Source: Ampullaceana balthica
Lineage: Eukaryota > Mollusca > Gastropoda > Lymnaeidae
Length of the DNA stretch: 64,000 nt
Reading direction: 5' to 3'
Assembly: GCA_944989445.1 (NCBI GenBank)
Contig: CALYLW010000433.1
Coordinates: forward strand, 137,131 to 201,130
Shown: positions 34,095-47,975 of the stretch, piece after piece
Layout: every line of letters starts with the position of its first letter
Position numbering within the stretch: the first letter of the stretch is position 1
The notes under the pieces: model-generated
What the model was told of the DNA's origin: nothing
The model's input: the letters and a program-made list of their open reading frames with translations, nothing else
Database searches by the model: none
Translations under genes and position numbers: made by a program

Positions 34095-36175
34095 TGAAGA
34101 TAAATCTATCGTCTTTTGTAGACGGACAGATGCCATACACATCATGTCGCAGTACATGACCGAACCATGCCATCTTAAGTCTCTTAATTGTTGTTATAAT
34201 GGTTGTTTCACGACCCACAATAAAGTTTATTCTGTCCCAGACATCTTCATTGGTCTTATGTTCTAAATGAGAGATCTGGAGAATTTTCCTCATGCATTTG
34301 TTTTCAAATGTCTGCGCTTGCTTTCATTGGTTGCCATTAGTGTCCAGGTCTCACATCCATAGAGGACAATGGTTTTGACGAGGGCTCTATAAAGCCTTAG
34401 CTTTGTTGGAAGGCTAATGTTTTTGATGTTCCATATTTTTTTAACTTCGTCGTTTCTGCCATTGCCGACCCAATTCTAGCTCGAATTTCAGCTTCGCAGG
34501 TACCATCTCTAGATATAATGGCTCCTAGATATTTAAAGTTATGTACCTTCTCCAGCTTTAGTTGGTACATTGCGATTTTTGCCGTACTGGCAGCTGAGAT
34601 ATTAACTAATATCTTGCTTTTTTCGGAGTTGATTTTCATCACATTTGCACCTGATCTGTCTGCAAGTTTTTCAGTGAGCTCTTGTAGTTCTTTACTGCTC
34701 CCAGCCAAAAGATCTATGTCATCAGCAAATCTTAGGTTGCATAAGGGTCTTCCGCCTATAGAGATAGATGTGTGGTGACCACTGAGTGCTTCTTGCATGA
34801 TTTTTTCAAGGAAGATATTGAACAGGGCAGGTGAGAGAATGCAGCCTAGGCGGACTCCAATCGTCGTTTTGAAGAAGTCCCCTACGCAGCCTTTAAATAA
34901 AACTGCACTGCTTGTCTGATTGTAGATTTCTTCTATCACCTTTACCAGCCCTGCTTCAATGTTGAATCTTCTCATAACTTGTCAAAGTCCCTCGTGCCAT
35001 ACTCGATCAAAGGCTTTCTTGAAGTCTATGAAGTTGAGATGCAGTTCGCGTTTGTGCTGTAGATGTTTTTCTATGAGCAAACGACAGTTGAAGATCTGCT
35101 CGATTGTGCTTCTGCCTGGTCTGAAACCTGCGGGTTATTCTGCCAGTAATTCCTCTGATATTGGGTTTAACCTGCTGAGGATAATTTTTAGCATTACTTT
35201 GCTAGGGTGGCTGATAAGGCTGATTATTCTAAAATTCTGGCATTGTTTCGTATTGCCTTTCTTAGGTAATGGTATGATTAGCGACTGCGTCCAATCTTTG
35301 GACCATACCTTATTTTAAAATATTTCTGGCAGAGTTTTGTTAGGGCTTTCGTTACTTCTGCTCCTCCATGTTTCAGCAATTCAGCAGGGATGTTGTCAAC
35401 TCCAGGCGACTTACCCCCCTTTTAAGTTCCTTACTGCCTCTTCAACTTCCCCCAATAGCACTGGTGGGTCCTTCATTTCTTTTTTCTGTTGCTCCTGTAG
35501 TATGTTGCTATCAGGATTGATTTTACAATTGTACAGTTCGGTGCAATATTCTGTCCATCGTCTTAATAATGCCATGTTATCAGTAAGGAGCTGGCCTTTA
35601 CTGTCTTCAATTATCGATGCTGTCACCTGGTGTGTTTTTGTAAGATTTCTTAATGTCTCGTACGCTTTCTTACTATTACTGGCAGCTATGCTATCTTCCA
35701 CTGTGCGGCACTGGTTATCTATCCAGTCCTCTTTGGCCTGCCTCATTTCCTTCCTGATCTTTGTATTTATCAGCCTGTATTTGTCTGTTGTAAACTGATT
35801 AGAATTTTTGTTTCTCCTTAAAACTCTTCTTTCATCACATAAATCAAGAATCTTGTTGGTGACCCAATGCTGTTCTTTTTGCTTCGTTCCCTACCTATGA
35901 CTTCCTCTGCAGTTGAAGTTAAAATTTCTTTAAAGTTGTTAGCCAAGGCTTCTATATCGTGTTCGATAGTGGCCAATGCTGTAAACTTGCCACCAACCTT
36001 GGCCTGGAATATCTCCGTAATTTCCGGATCTTTTAGTTTGTCCAGATCAAAACAAATGCGCTGATTTCTTTTTTCCTCTATTTGACTTCAGTTTCAGCTT
36101 AAGTCCAGTTAGGACAAGATTATGGTCACTTCCTATATCTGCACCAGGAAGGACCTTAATATATACATATTGCTT
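34095..36175 (-). pseudogene. Long LINE ORF2 relic: endonuclease end plus reverse transcriptase (LINE C)
   Basis: On the minus strand the 5' side (about 36130) shows 'ADIGSDHNLV', with the S-D-H motif of an apurinic-type endonuclease. Next come a linker (about 35746-35411) and RT blocks: 'LNFIDFKKAFDRVW' (about 35000-35040), 'LRFADDIDLL' with FADD at 34718-34729, 'KYLGAIIS', and then 'LYGCETWT' and 'WFGHVLRH' toward 34200. One 193-codon stretch (34397-34975) is open. Stops and frame changes elsewhere inactivate it. The N-terminal two-thirds of the endonuclease and any ORF1 are missing. Confidence 0.9.
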
Positions 36176-36179
36176 ATTG

Positions 36180-37130
36180 TACAGATGTCAAACGGCTCCT
36201 CTTCAACAAAAAATACGAGACAAACGGCTTCCGTTGTCAAATCTTGCTGTCCCCAAAACTCCAAGTGTTTTTCCCCCAGTTATTTACTTCGCCGAGTAGT
36301 ATAAAAAAAGGTATCAGTTTCACCCAGTGAGGTTTATCCGTAATGTCTTAGCTCGGGTGAAAAAGTTGCTCTTTAAAATGTATGTGGCCGAGTGTGGGAT
36401 TATATTTGGTGTTTTCATCAAATTTAGGTTTAAAAATAAATGATGTGCGAGTGTGTAAAGTTTTATAGCTACAGCAAATAAATATGATAAAATGTGCACA
36501 GTGGAGAGATAGATTTTCAGACATTTAAGCCAATTGCATGATACTGATAAAGGGAGAAGGGGGGGGGGCAGATTTAAGTTAATTGTGACTTTATGACGTT
36601 TTAAATTCCGCAGTGTTGTTATTTTTCTGACCAGAAAATGCTATATAATAAATCGTCAAATGACTATTTTTAGACAAGGTTTTCGTGAAACAATGTTTTT
36701 CACCATAATTTTTGAATTAAAAAGTATTTTATATGTGAAAAATCATTTGGTATGGTAAAATTTTAAGCAAGTAGTTATACTCTTTTTGAAAAATATCTAT
36801 TGAGACAAGTGAAAACGAAAATCGTGAAAGTATATTATTTATCTTAATCTTACCATTCCAACTAAATATCCGGATGTTCTGTTAACAGATCTCCTACATT
36901 AAATTAGAAATCCTATTGGTGCAATCATTCTTAATTACTGATGTTCGCATCAATAGTAATTCGCTGGGTATATCTATCCATGTTGTATTTAATGGGTGCT
37001 AGTATAGACCATTAAAATTTGTCTTTTTTTTAATTAAGAGGTTATTTGTTTCGTTTCGTTGGTTTATCTTATCAAACATAAAAAAGAACATCGCTACAAA
37101 GCTTTGTCGTCAGAAATGCATCAACGTAAG
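36180..37130. other. No gene seen
   Basis: AT-rich spacer with one G run (36559-36568). No recognisable coding or repeat structure. Confidence 0.5.
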
Positions 37131-37131
37131 T

Positions 37132-38035
<904 letters not shown>

Positions 38036-39260
38036 TATGTATATATTTTTTTTTCTGTTTCCCCTTCTATCCCTCGCTATTACATTTTTTTAAATGTCAA
38101 TTTTTTTTCTGACTTTACACAAATCACTACTTCCCTTCCTTTAAATACACCAAACAACAAAACTCGCTTTTCTGGAGATTCTCTTATCACCAATGACGAC
38201 ATAAACTCCTTTTCCCCACTCTCTAACAACATTCGACTGCTAACCGGCTTATTTTAAAATACCGCGCTGTACCTAATTCATTTTGTGCTTTTAAACAGCC
38301 TGTTTTTATTGTTATTGCTGCGCTATTGATTATTAAATATTGTTTCGCGTACGGGAATTATGTGTACAAAAACCTTAAGGCTATTTAAGTGGAGATTTTT
38401 AAAAATTTGGAGGGAAAAAGTAAAGTTTTGGATTTAAATTCACTGTTTGATTTTTAAAAGTTTTTTTTTAAGCTGCGTAAAAAGAAACAACAAAAAACAT
38501 TATTATTGTTTAAAAAATTTCATTTCATAAATTCTAGGTTTTCAAACCATGTCTCGTAAAATGCCCTGCTCATTTGTTGCTATGATAAGTGTCATGTGAT
38601 GCCAGACAATGAGGAAGTAGAAGTCATTGGCTCCGTTATGCCAAGTTATTTTTTAAATAGAATTATTAATACATATTTAAATCGCGTGACCGAAATATAC
38701 ATACTTCAAAATGAGCATTAATATTTCATCTTAGTATTTTGGCGGTTTTGCTTGCGGTGTAAGTGGTGGATGCCCTAATGATGTCATTTCAGTTGTTTAT
38801 AGTTCATGTGGCTACGGACGGCCTTTGAAAAAAATAATAAGACAATGTACGGCCCCACAAAAGCTCATGTTACCTTCTCAGGCTACACACACCATCTGAC
38901 ATTAGCTATGCTGACGTTAAGAGGAGATCAGAGCTCAGGATTTATCCCTCACAGTTTAATTGGCAATATGAGTATCCTGTATGGATTCAAATTTATTTCT
39001 TTAATTTAAGAGGGGCCAAAAGAAAAAGGTCATGGTATTCGTTTCAAATTATTAATTACTGAGAGAACATAAAGAAGACTTATTTTTTTCTCAATTTATC
39101 TTTTCGTTTCAATTGAAAACATAAGCTATTTATTCTTAAAGACTAAATGTTATTTATCCCCTTTAACATCAAAAATAGAATCAATAAATCGGTAGCAGCT
39201 TAAAATATATCTTTGTTATTTTCTTATTTTCTTTTTCTTTTTAATGAAAATGAACTTTTA
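38036..39260. other. No gene seen
   Basis: AT-rich spacer. Open frames at 37991-38257 and 38806-39009 lack recognisable protein features, the first being mostly microsatellite. Confidence 0.5.
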
Positions 39261-39268
39261 AGAATGGC

Positions 39269-39429
39269 CAGAAGCGTATCTGGATTTTCTGCGCTCTGGG
39301 CTAATTCATTTTTGGCATCCTTGAAAAATAGGGAAAATACTAAATTATACGGAATATATTAATTATTGAAGGATTAGCACTCGGCGCCCTTGGCAACTGC
39401 CACGATGCCAAGTCGTTGTTACGCCTCTG
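39269..39429. mobile_element. hAT-type MITE with perfect TSD
   Basis: The ends are cagaagcgtatc and, reverse-complemented, cagaggcgtaac. The exact duplication agaatggc flanks it (39261-39268 and 39430-39437). The 161-bp interior is non-coding. Confidence 0.9.
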
Positions 39430-39437
39430 AGAATGGC

Positions 39438-40361
39438 GTTGTTCAAGATAGAGTACCTAGCATTTTTTCTTCCGTGTATTTAAATAAATTGACATTAGTT
39501 GTTTTTTTTTATAATGAATCTTAATTTAATAACCCGTATGCCATCCCTGTAAAAGTCAATCTCTTTCGTCCGTACGGCTGTTTACCTAGAAACTCAGTAT
39601 AATTAACCATTCAGGTATCAGAATTCTCAACTATTTCAAGAGAGCTCAAAGTTTTGTTGTTGTTTTTTGTTATTATTATTATTATTTGTTTCTTTTGACA
39701 ATTTGTTAAAATTATTTTTTTTTAATTTTCTTATTGTTGTTTTGTGTTTTTGTTTACATTACAACAAGACCTCCCCCACACGCCCACTTGGTGGTTGATT
39801 GACTGTCTGGCCCTTGTGCTCGTGACGTTAAAGATATTGAAACAAGTACAACAGAGAAATTTTATGTGTCTGCTCTCGGCTTCTCACTCGGGAACTTTTT
39901 AAAGTGTGTGGGGGTTGTTGTTAATTTATCTAGTTGTGTCAGATAACGTCTGTAAGATAATATCTTCTTCTGCTGATTAAATGGGACATATATTCAACAC
40001 AATTATTCTTTACATTACAGCTGGACTGTTATGAAAGCAGTTTTCTTTCGGTCACGTATGGAACTAGAATCTAAATTTTCTTATATTTCTTAAATTGGTG
40101 TTTAAAAAAATCTTGGAAAAAGTAATTTTTTTAAACTCAATAAAATAAAAATAATCTAAAACCTTCCCAGATAAAAAAAATTTATTACAATTTCAATACG
40201 CATTAACAATATAGAAATACGTTTTTCCTATCATTTAATTCTCTTTGCAAATAACTAAGGTTTGAAAGAATTTTTGCTTAAAATAATGGAGTGATGTAGT
40301 TGGATCTATGCTGAGTCCGATAACAAAAATTGGTGATTTGGAGAATATTTTAGAGATTTGC
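39438..40361. other. No gene seen
   Basis: AT-rich sequence with TTG/TTA microsatellite-like runs (39650-39740). No recognisable element or coding region. Confidence 0.5.
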
Positions 40362-41519
40362 TTGAATTTAAGTTGATATATAACTGATTAATTTAAGTTG
40401 ATATATAACTGATTAATTTAAGTTGATATATAACTGATTAATTTAAGTTGATATATAACTGATTAATTTAAGTTGATATATAACTGATTAATTTAAGTTG
40501 ATATATAACTGATTAATTTAAGTTGATATATAACTGATTAATTTAAGTTGATATATAACTGATTAATTTAAGTTGATATATAACTGATTAATTTAAGCTG
40601 ATATATAACTGATTAATTTAAGTTGATATATAACTGATTAATTTAAGTTGATATATAACTGATTAATTTAAGTTGATATATAACTGATTAATTTAAGTTG
40701 ATATATAACTGATTAATTTAAGTTGATATATAACTGATTAATTTAAGTTGATATATAACTGATTAATTTAAGTTGATATATAACTGATTAATTTAAGTTG
40801 ATATATAACTGATTAATTTAAGTTGATATATAACTGATTAATTTAAGTTAATATATAACTGATTAATTTAAGTTGATATATAACTGATTAATTTAAGTTG
40901 ATATATAACTGATTAATTTAAGTTGATATATAACTGATTAATTTAAGTTAATATATAACTGATTAATTTAAGTTAATATATAACTGATTAATTTAAGTTG
41001 ATATATAACTGATTAATTTAAGTTGATATATAACTGATTAATTTAAGTTGATATATAACTGATTAATTTAAGTTGATATATAACTGATTAATTTAAGTTG
41101 ATATATAACTGATTAATTTAAGTTGATATATAACTGATTAATTTAAGTTGATATATAACTGATTAATTTAAGTTAATATATAACTGATTAATTTAAGTTG
41201 ATATATAACTGATTAATTTAAGTTGATATATAACTGATTAATTTAAGTTGATATATAACTGATTAATTTAAGTTAATATATAACTGATTAATTTAAGTTG
41301 ATATATAACTGATTAATTTAAGTTGATATATAACTGATTAATTTAAGTTGATATATAACTGATTAATTTAAGTTGATATATAACTGATTAATTTAAGTTA
41401 ATATATAACTGATTAATTTAAGTTAATATATAACTGATTAATTTAAGTTAATATATAACTGATTAATTTAAGTTAATATATAACTGATTAATTTAAGTTA
41501 ATATATAACTGATTAATTT
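40362..41519. repeat. Highly homogeneous 25-bp minisatellite
   Basis: About 46 copies of aatttaagttgatatataac plus 'tgatt', almost without length change. The main variant swaps ttgata for ttaata. It is scattered in the middle and fixed in the last five copies before 41519. One copy has 'aagctgat'. The homogeneity points to recent expansion or ongoing homogenisation. Confidence 0.98.
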
Positions 41520-41972
41520 CTACCAAACCCATTAAGCTATTTTTTTTTCTTTTGAAATCTATTCATGGATGTAATTAATACATTTCAGACTATTATTTTT
41601 ATATTTTTCCAGGAAATGTAAAATTATTTAACTTTACAGATTATGTATACACTAATGCAAATTGCTCTAAATATGTATGTATCGTTGTGCTATGTTTTTA
41701 ATAACACAGAATGGATCACTACTCCTTTTTTTATGCAATCAAATTGCATTTCGTAATGGTTTGCAATAGCGTTTGCCCTACTTAATTCTGACACTCGTAC
41801 CGTATAAAAATGCATTTGTAATCAGTAATTGTGTTTTTTGTTTATTTACGCAAGTAAAAACTTTTTTATATATTTTAAAACGTAATATTTTTATTATGTA
41901 ATAAAACAACCAATGAAAACATCGTTTGTCACATAAAAAATGTGGAATACTCTTTGCTCTTTAATTATTTTT

Positions 41973-42226
41973 CCACGGTGGTCGAGTGTCATGCGCACTT
42001 GGCTGGTAACGGGTTCGAATCTCCGTGGAAACAGGAATTTTTTTTTCGGGGCTAAGGGTTTCCCCGAGTCCTTCCAGCTCCAAAATGGTAACTGACACTA
42101 TTTAAGGAAAACAAAAGTGGCTTGGAATAGCGTGGAACCGTCATAGCCGTGTCATATGAACGCTGCGTCACATGTTAACAGACCGGCATTGTCTGTAGAC
42201 GCAATAATCTTCAATATAGGCATAAG
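41973..42226 (+). mobile_element. tRNA-derived SINE, second copy
   Basis: The plus-strand tRNA-like head has 'ggtggtcgagtg' (A-box region) and GGTTCGAATCTCC (B box). The body aligns with the SINE at 24263-24549: 'agcgtggaacc', 'tagccgtgtca', 'gaacgctgcgtcac', 'ttaacaga'. The 3' part 'agacgcaataatcttc' matches the LINE tail but is degraded after that, without GATAA repeats. Older than the other copy. Confidence 0.85.
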
Positions 42227-42589
42227 ACAAAAAGAGAAAGATTCACCCGCATAAATTATAAAGCATATATAATGTATTTTGGTTGTTTTCTTTAAGATGT
42301 TAACATTTCCATGAAATTCAAAATCTAAAATACTTGAGCGAAACTGCATTTTACTGTTTGTTAAATACAGTCAAATAAAACTTGACTATTCAATAACCGA
42401 GAAAGTAGAAAGAGTGTTTTTTTAATCCACACACACCCTTCTGTGTCAATATGGCAATAGAAATCTTCTGTTTTCAAAAAACATTTTTTTTTAAATCCTG
42501 GAAGAAATCTACACAGGAGATTCATCTCCCGAAACCACGATGCCAACCCCTGACTTAATCACTGTTGCCCCTAGGCCTGTCGACGGGTA

Positions 42590-45488
42590 CTTCCAAGGTA
42601 CACGTTGCCGAGCAATTATTATCGGCATCCTTCCGTCTCGCGAAACGATGGTGCATTACCGTTGAGTTGGGTTGCATTTCCTTGCGTGGCTGTGCAGTCC
42701 TATCCTTGAGTGACAGTCTTTACCATAGCTTTTACACACGAGTTCTGTGCTTCCAAATGTTTTGACCTTCCTCCTAGCTCTTCTGTCTGTAGCCTCCTCC
42801 ATCCATCGCTCTTCGGCAACTATGACACCCTCTTTGACAACTGTGCACCACGTAGATCGGTCTTCTGCCTTACACTCCCAGTCTCGTGTGCGTATTCTGG
42901 CTGCTTTCATGTCCCTTTGGCAGACATCTTTAAATCGCAGACGTGGGCGACCTGTCTTCCTCTTTCCCGATGCCAGATCTCTATAAAGGATGTTCTTGGA
43001 GATGCGGCCAGGGCTCATTCTTTTCACATGTCCTAGCCATCTCAGGCGTCTTTCACTAAGGATTGAGAACATGCTTTGGTTATTGGGACGCATTAGGACC
43101 TCAGTATTAGGCACCTTGTCTTGCCCTTTATTGCCTAGGATGCGTCGCGGGCATCTCAAGTGGAAGCTATTATGCTTGTGCTCTTGGGATATATAAGTGG
43201 TCCATGTCTCGTTCCCGTATAGCAGCGTACTGATGACGCAGGCTCTATAGACACACAGTATGGTTTTCTCTGTTAACTTGGTGTTTTGCCAGACCCGTTT
43301 ATTTAATTTAGCCATTGTGGCAGCTGCCTTGCCTATTCTACCGTTTATTTCCTCTTCAATGGACAGTGCATTGGAGTCCGTGGAACCCAAGTATGTGAAG
43401 CTGTCCACAGTCTACAAGTTTTCATTGTCGATATTGATGGTAGGAGGAGATTGTGTGTCTTGGGCCATGATGTTTGTCTTTTTCAAGCTGATTTCCAGAC
43501 CAAAATCTTTGCAGGCATTGGAGAAGCTAGACACGAGTTGTTGCAAACCAGTTTATGTGTGTGCTGTTAATGCCGCATCATCCGCAAATACTAGCTCACG
43601 AATTAGGACATCTGTCGTTTTAGTCTTGGCTCGGAGGCGGGCAGTGTTGAAAAGTCTCCATCAGCTCTGTTGTGTAACCAGATTCCATCACTCCTATCCT
43701 TAAATGCGTATCGAAGCTGTACAGAGAATAATATTGCGAACAGTGTTGGTGCAAGTACACAACCTTGTTAAACTGCGCTGCTGACTGGAAAGGCTTCTGA
43801 CATAGCTCCATCGAACTGCACTGTACCCTGCATATTTTCATGGAACTGTCTGATGATGGCGAGTAGGTGTGGGGGACTGCCGATTTTTATCAGGATTTGG
43901 AATAGCCCGTTGCGACTGACGAAATCAAAGGCTTTTGTGAGGTCCACAAAGGAAAAGTATAGTGGCATCTGTTGCTCTCTGCATTTTTCCTGGAGCTGAC
44001 TTATGGAGAACACCATGTCTATGGTAGACCGACCAGCCCGGAAACCACACTGAGATTCTGGATATACACGGGAGGATAAACTCTGTAATCGTGTTAGTAT
44101 GACAGAGCCGAAGGCATTTCCTACAATACTAAGGAGTGAGATGCCGCGATAGTTATTGCAGTCACTTCTATCGCCCTAAATTTTATATAGTGTCACTATA
44201 TTTGCATCCTTTAGGTCTTGGGGAATGTAGCCCTGTTCCCAGCAGAGGGACAGAAGCTCGTGCAATGGTTGGAGTAAAGCTGTCTTGCTGCTCTTTAGAG
44301 CTTCTGGTGGTACGCCAACATTCCCAGGGGCTTTTCCACAAGCTAGGCCGTCCATTGCTTTGTTCAGCTCTTCCTGTGTGGGCACAACATCAAGTTCTTC
44401 CATGAGTGGCATATCGGGGATGTCATCTAGAGCTGTGCTGGAGACTGTGGTAACTGTTGAAAACAGTTCCAGATAATGCTCTCCCCACCGTTTTAGCTGG
44501 ACTTTAGGGGGGGCAACTTTGGACGTCAAAGGGCCAGTTGCTTTTTTTATATTTTCGTTAATGGCTTTTGCATTGCCCATGTCTGCAGCTGATTGTATGC
44601 TGGAGCAGAGGTTAAGCCAGTAGGTATTGGCACACTGACGTGCCACTTTTTAGGCATGCGACTTGGCTGTGTTTAGGGCATGCAGCCTGTCGGGTGTGGG
44701 CTTTTCCTTGTAGGCCATAAGAGCTTTCCTTTTGGCTTCAGTGACAGGTTTCATCTCGTCCCAATATTCATCAAACCAGTCCGTGTTTTTGTGAGATTTC
44801 TTGCCAAAGGCATGTATTGCTGGTATATAGATTATGTCTCTCTGAGATGCGTCCATATGGAGTCAATGGTAAATAGTAACGCATGGGGACGTCTTTGAGA
44901 GACCTTCCTTCACTTTGTCAGTGAACAACTGCATTTTCAGGGGGTCTTTCATGCAGAAGGTGTTGATGCGGGGACATCCTTTTTTTCTCGGAGTGGTTCG
45001 AGTTTTTGCTCATTATTCGTACCTTGCTGGCAACAATGGAGTGATCCATGTCGCAGTCGGCGCTGTGATAGCTGCGGGTGAGTAGGACGCTAGCTAGTTG
45101 TGCACCCTGGTGATGATGAGGTCCAGCTGGTGCCATTGGCGCGATCGAGGGTGTCTCCAAGATACTTGGTGTATATCCTTGCACTTTAATAGTGTGTTGG
45201 TCACACACAAGCCTCGTGAGCAGCACAGTTCCAGAAGCCTCTGTCCATTCTCATTTATCTTTCCTCTTCCAAAGAGTCCAAGGCATGTGTGCCAGGCTTC
45301 ATAGTCGCGCCCCACTCCTAGGAGATAGATTGCCTCATCTTTGTTGATGCTTGCAATTGCCAGCTCTAAAGCTTCATAGAACTGGTCCTTCTCTTCCGGG
45401 GTTGAGCATAGAGTTGGGTCATACACACTGAGAATGATTGCTGGATCCGCAGTAGTTCTGAGTCTTAGAGTGATGATCCTCTCTATGG
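42590..45488 (-). pseudogene. Nearly full-length LINE ORF2 relic (LINE D)
   Basis: Minus-strand blocks in order from 45480: endonuclease 'SVYDPTL' and 'YLLGVGRDYEAW', 'SWRHPRSRQWHQLDLI', then a linker (44856-44176) with 'LACGKAPGNVGVPPEALK', 'FVDLTKAFDFVSRNGLF' (RT motif A, about 43920), FADD at 43577-43588 (RT motif C), 'SFTYLGST', 'LLYGNETWTTY', 'RRLRWLGHVKRM', and a terminal finger C-K-S-Y...RIGLHSHARKC. The last 250 codons (42656-43408) are open. The frame changes several times upstream. An in-frame deletion removes the D-F-N-A-R endonuclease core. The N-terminal endonuclease start is truncated at about 45488. Confidence 0.92.
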
Positions 45489-45493
45489 AGCTT

Positions 45494-46039
45494 TAGGTCG
45501 AGCAATTACCCGGGTAGTAAAATTGCGCCCGGTACCCGTGAAAATGTTACTGCAATGTCTATACCAAGGGTGGTCGAACTGCGGCTCTTCTGTGTTGACA
45601 TTTCAGCTCCCGAATAATGTATCAAATTAAAACTTTTCGTTTGAAATATATACTGTGAAATACGTTTAACATGAAAACGCTTCAAGACAAATAACTGTCA
45701 AACGGAAATAAAACACGGTCCCGACAAAACTACAATGTATTTTAATACACTTTTTTTTTGCTTTGAACATGAAACAAAAATCATTTAAAACAAACCGGTT
45801 TTGGTTCTTTGAATTGTTCACATAAGGAAAATAGAACACAACGCCGATAAATAGGAAGGGCAGGTAATGATAGAAATGACCTTGGCTTTGGTTTTGAAAT
45901 ACGCCGCACGTCTTTGTTACCGATTGAAACGAGCCAATGTTATTTATCTAATCCCCCCCCCCACACACACACACACTCATTTCTTTCTCTCGTCCTATTC
46001 CCACCGTACTTTAAAAAATAACACCTGCTATAGTGTTGG

Positions 46040-46131
<92 letters not shown>

Positions 46132-46573
46132 AATAACAATTGTTGAATGATTTTCACTATAATAACAAATATAAATGCTGGGGGATGGGTCCACTCAGTA
46201 GGGGCAAGTCCCGGAAAGTTTGGTTGATTACAACAGTTGTCAGCTGTGAACTAGAAATAACCCACCATGTCATCATACGATTGCGACCCTTTATGTTTAT
46301 AAGAATTTGTTTAGCAAAAAAAAATTTTTTTAACTTTGGTACCCCTCTGATAATAGTTTTTACACCACTGTACTATAGTAGTATTTCAATGTCATCATTT
46401 TACATTGCTGATGCATTACATCTAAATTTGAATCATTAAACAAAGAAGTATAAGGATAATAGTGGGCATGACGGCGAAAATTTTGAGGAATTTCAAACGG
46501 GTAACCCGGGTACCCGTTCAAAATTTGGACAGGTACCCGGGCAGCTTTTTTTCAAAAATATTGACAGCCCTAG
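45494..46573. mobile_element. Degraded hAT-like remnant(s) with GGGTACCCG-rich ends
   Basis: Both sides carry 'acccgggta'/'ggtacccg' motifs, and the right side ends 'ttgacagccctag', a terminus type seen in animal hAT elements. The left side ('taggtcgagcaattacccgg') is only roughly its inverse, and no target duplication is visible. A further hAT-like end, 'caagggtggtcgaactgcgg', lies at 45567. Boundaries and unity of the element are uncertain. The right terminus seeds the array that follows. Confidence 0.4.
46043..46133. repeat. TA microsatellite
   Basis: About 90 bp of TA dinucleotides with one 'aca' interruption. Tyr/Ile frames on both strands are artefacts. Confidence 0.97.
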
Positions 46574-47975
46574 TTGACACTACAATATTGACAGCCCTAG
46601 TTGATACTACAATATTGACAGCCCTAAGTTGACACTACAATATTGACAGCCCTAAGTTGACACTACAATATTGACAGCCCTAGTTGACACTACAATATTG
46701 ACAGCCCTAAGTTGACACTACAATATTAACAGCCCTGAGTTGACACTACAATATTGAAAGCCCTAAGTTGACACTACAATATTGACAGCCCTAAGTTGAC
46801 ACTACAATATTGACAGCCCTAAGTTGACACTACAATATTGACAGCCCTAAGTTGACACTACAATATTGACAGCCCTAGTTGACACTACAATATTGACAGC
46901 CCTAATTGACACTACAATATTGACAGCCCTAATTTGACACTATAATATTGACAGCCCTAAGTTGATACTACAATATTGACAGCCCTAAGTTGACACTACA
47001 ATATTGACATCCCTAAGTTGACACTACAATATTGACAGCCCTAAGTTGACACTACAATATTGACAGCCCTAAGTTGACACTACAGTACTGACAGCCCTAA
47101 GTTGACACTACAATATTAGCAGCCCTAGTTGACACTACAATATTGACAGCCCTAGTTGACACTACAATATTGACAGCCCTTAGTTGACACTACAATATTG
47201 ACAGCCCTAATTTGACACTACAATATTGACAGCCCTAAGTTGATACTACAATATTTACAGCCCTAAGTTGACACTACAATATTGACAGCCCTAAGTTGAC
47301 ACTACAATATTGACAGCCCTAAGTTGACACTACAATATTGACAGCCCTAAGTTGACACTACAATACTGACAGCCCTAAGTTGACACTACAATATTGACAG
47401 CACTAAGTTGACACTACAATATTAACAGCCCTAATTGACACTACAATATTGACAGCCCTAAGTTGACACTACAATATTGACAGCCCTAGTTGACACTACA
47501 ATATTGACAGCCCTAGTTGACACTACAATATTGACAGCGCTAAGTTGACACTACAATATTGACAGCCCTAAGTTGACACTACAATATTGACAGCCCTAAG
47601 TTGACACTACAATATTGACAGCCCTAAGTTGACACTACATTATTGACAGCCCTAAGTTGACACTACAATATTGACAGCCCTAAGTTGACACTACAATATT
47701 GACAGCCCTAGTTGACACTACAATATTGACAGCCCTAAGTTGACACTACAATATTAACATCCCTAAGTTGACACTACAATAATGACAGCCCTAAGTTGAC
47801 ACTACAATATTGACAGCCCTAAGTTGACACTACAATATTGACAGCCCTAAGTTGACACTACAATATTGACAGCCCTAAGTTGACACTACAATATTGACAG
47901 CCCTAAATTGACACTACAATATTGACAGCCCTAAGTTGACACTACAATATTGACAGCCCTAAGTTGACACTAAGT
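46557..47975. repeat. 28-bp minisatellite derived from a transposon end
   Basis: About 50 units of aatattgacagccctaagt plus 'tgacactac', 27-28 bp each. Length varies at the 'ctag/ctaag' junction. The first unit is continuous with the right end of the preceding hAT-like remnant ('ttgacagccctag'), so the unit consists of a terminus plus adjacent flank. It ends at 47975 with 'gacactaagttaac'. Confidence 0.95.

Noticed and set aside
34518..35798. Plus-strand open frames of 86-153 codons
   Set aside because: They are antisense shadows of the minus-strand LINE C reverse transcriptase.
42710..43703. Plus-strand open frames of 68-147 codons
   Set aside because: Antisense shadows of the LINE D coding region.
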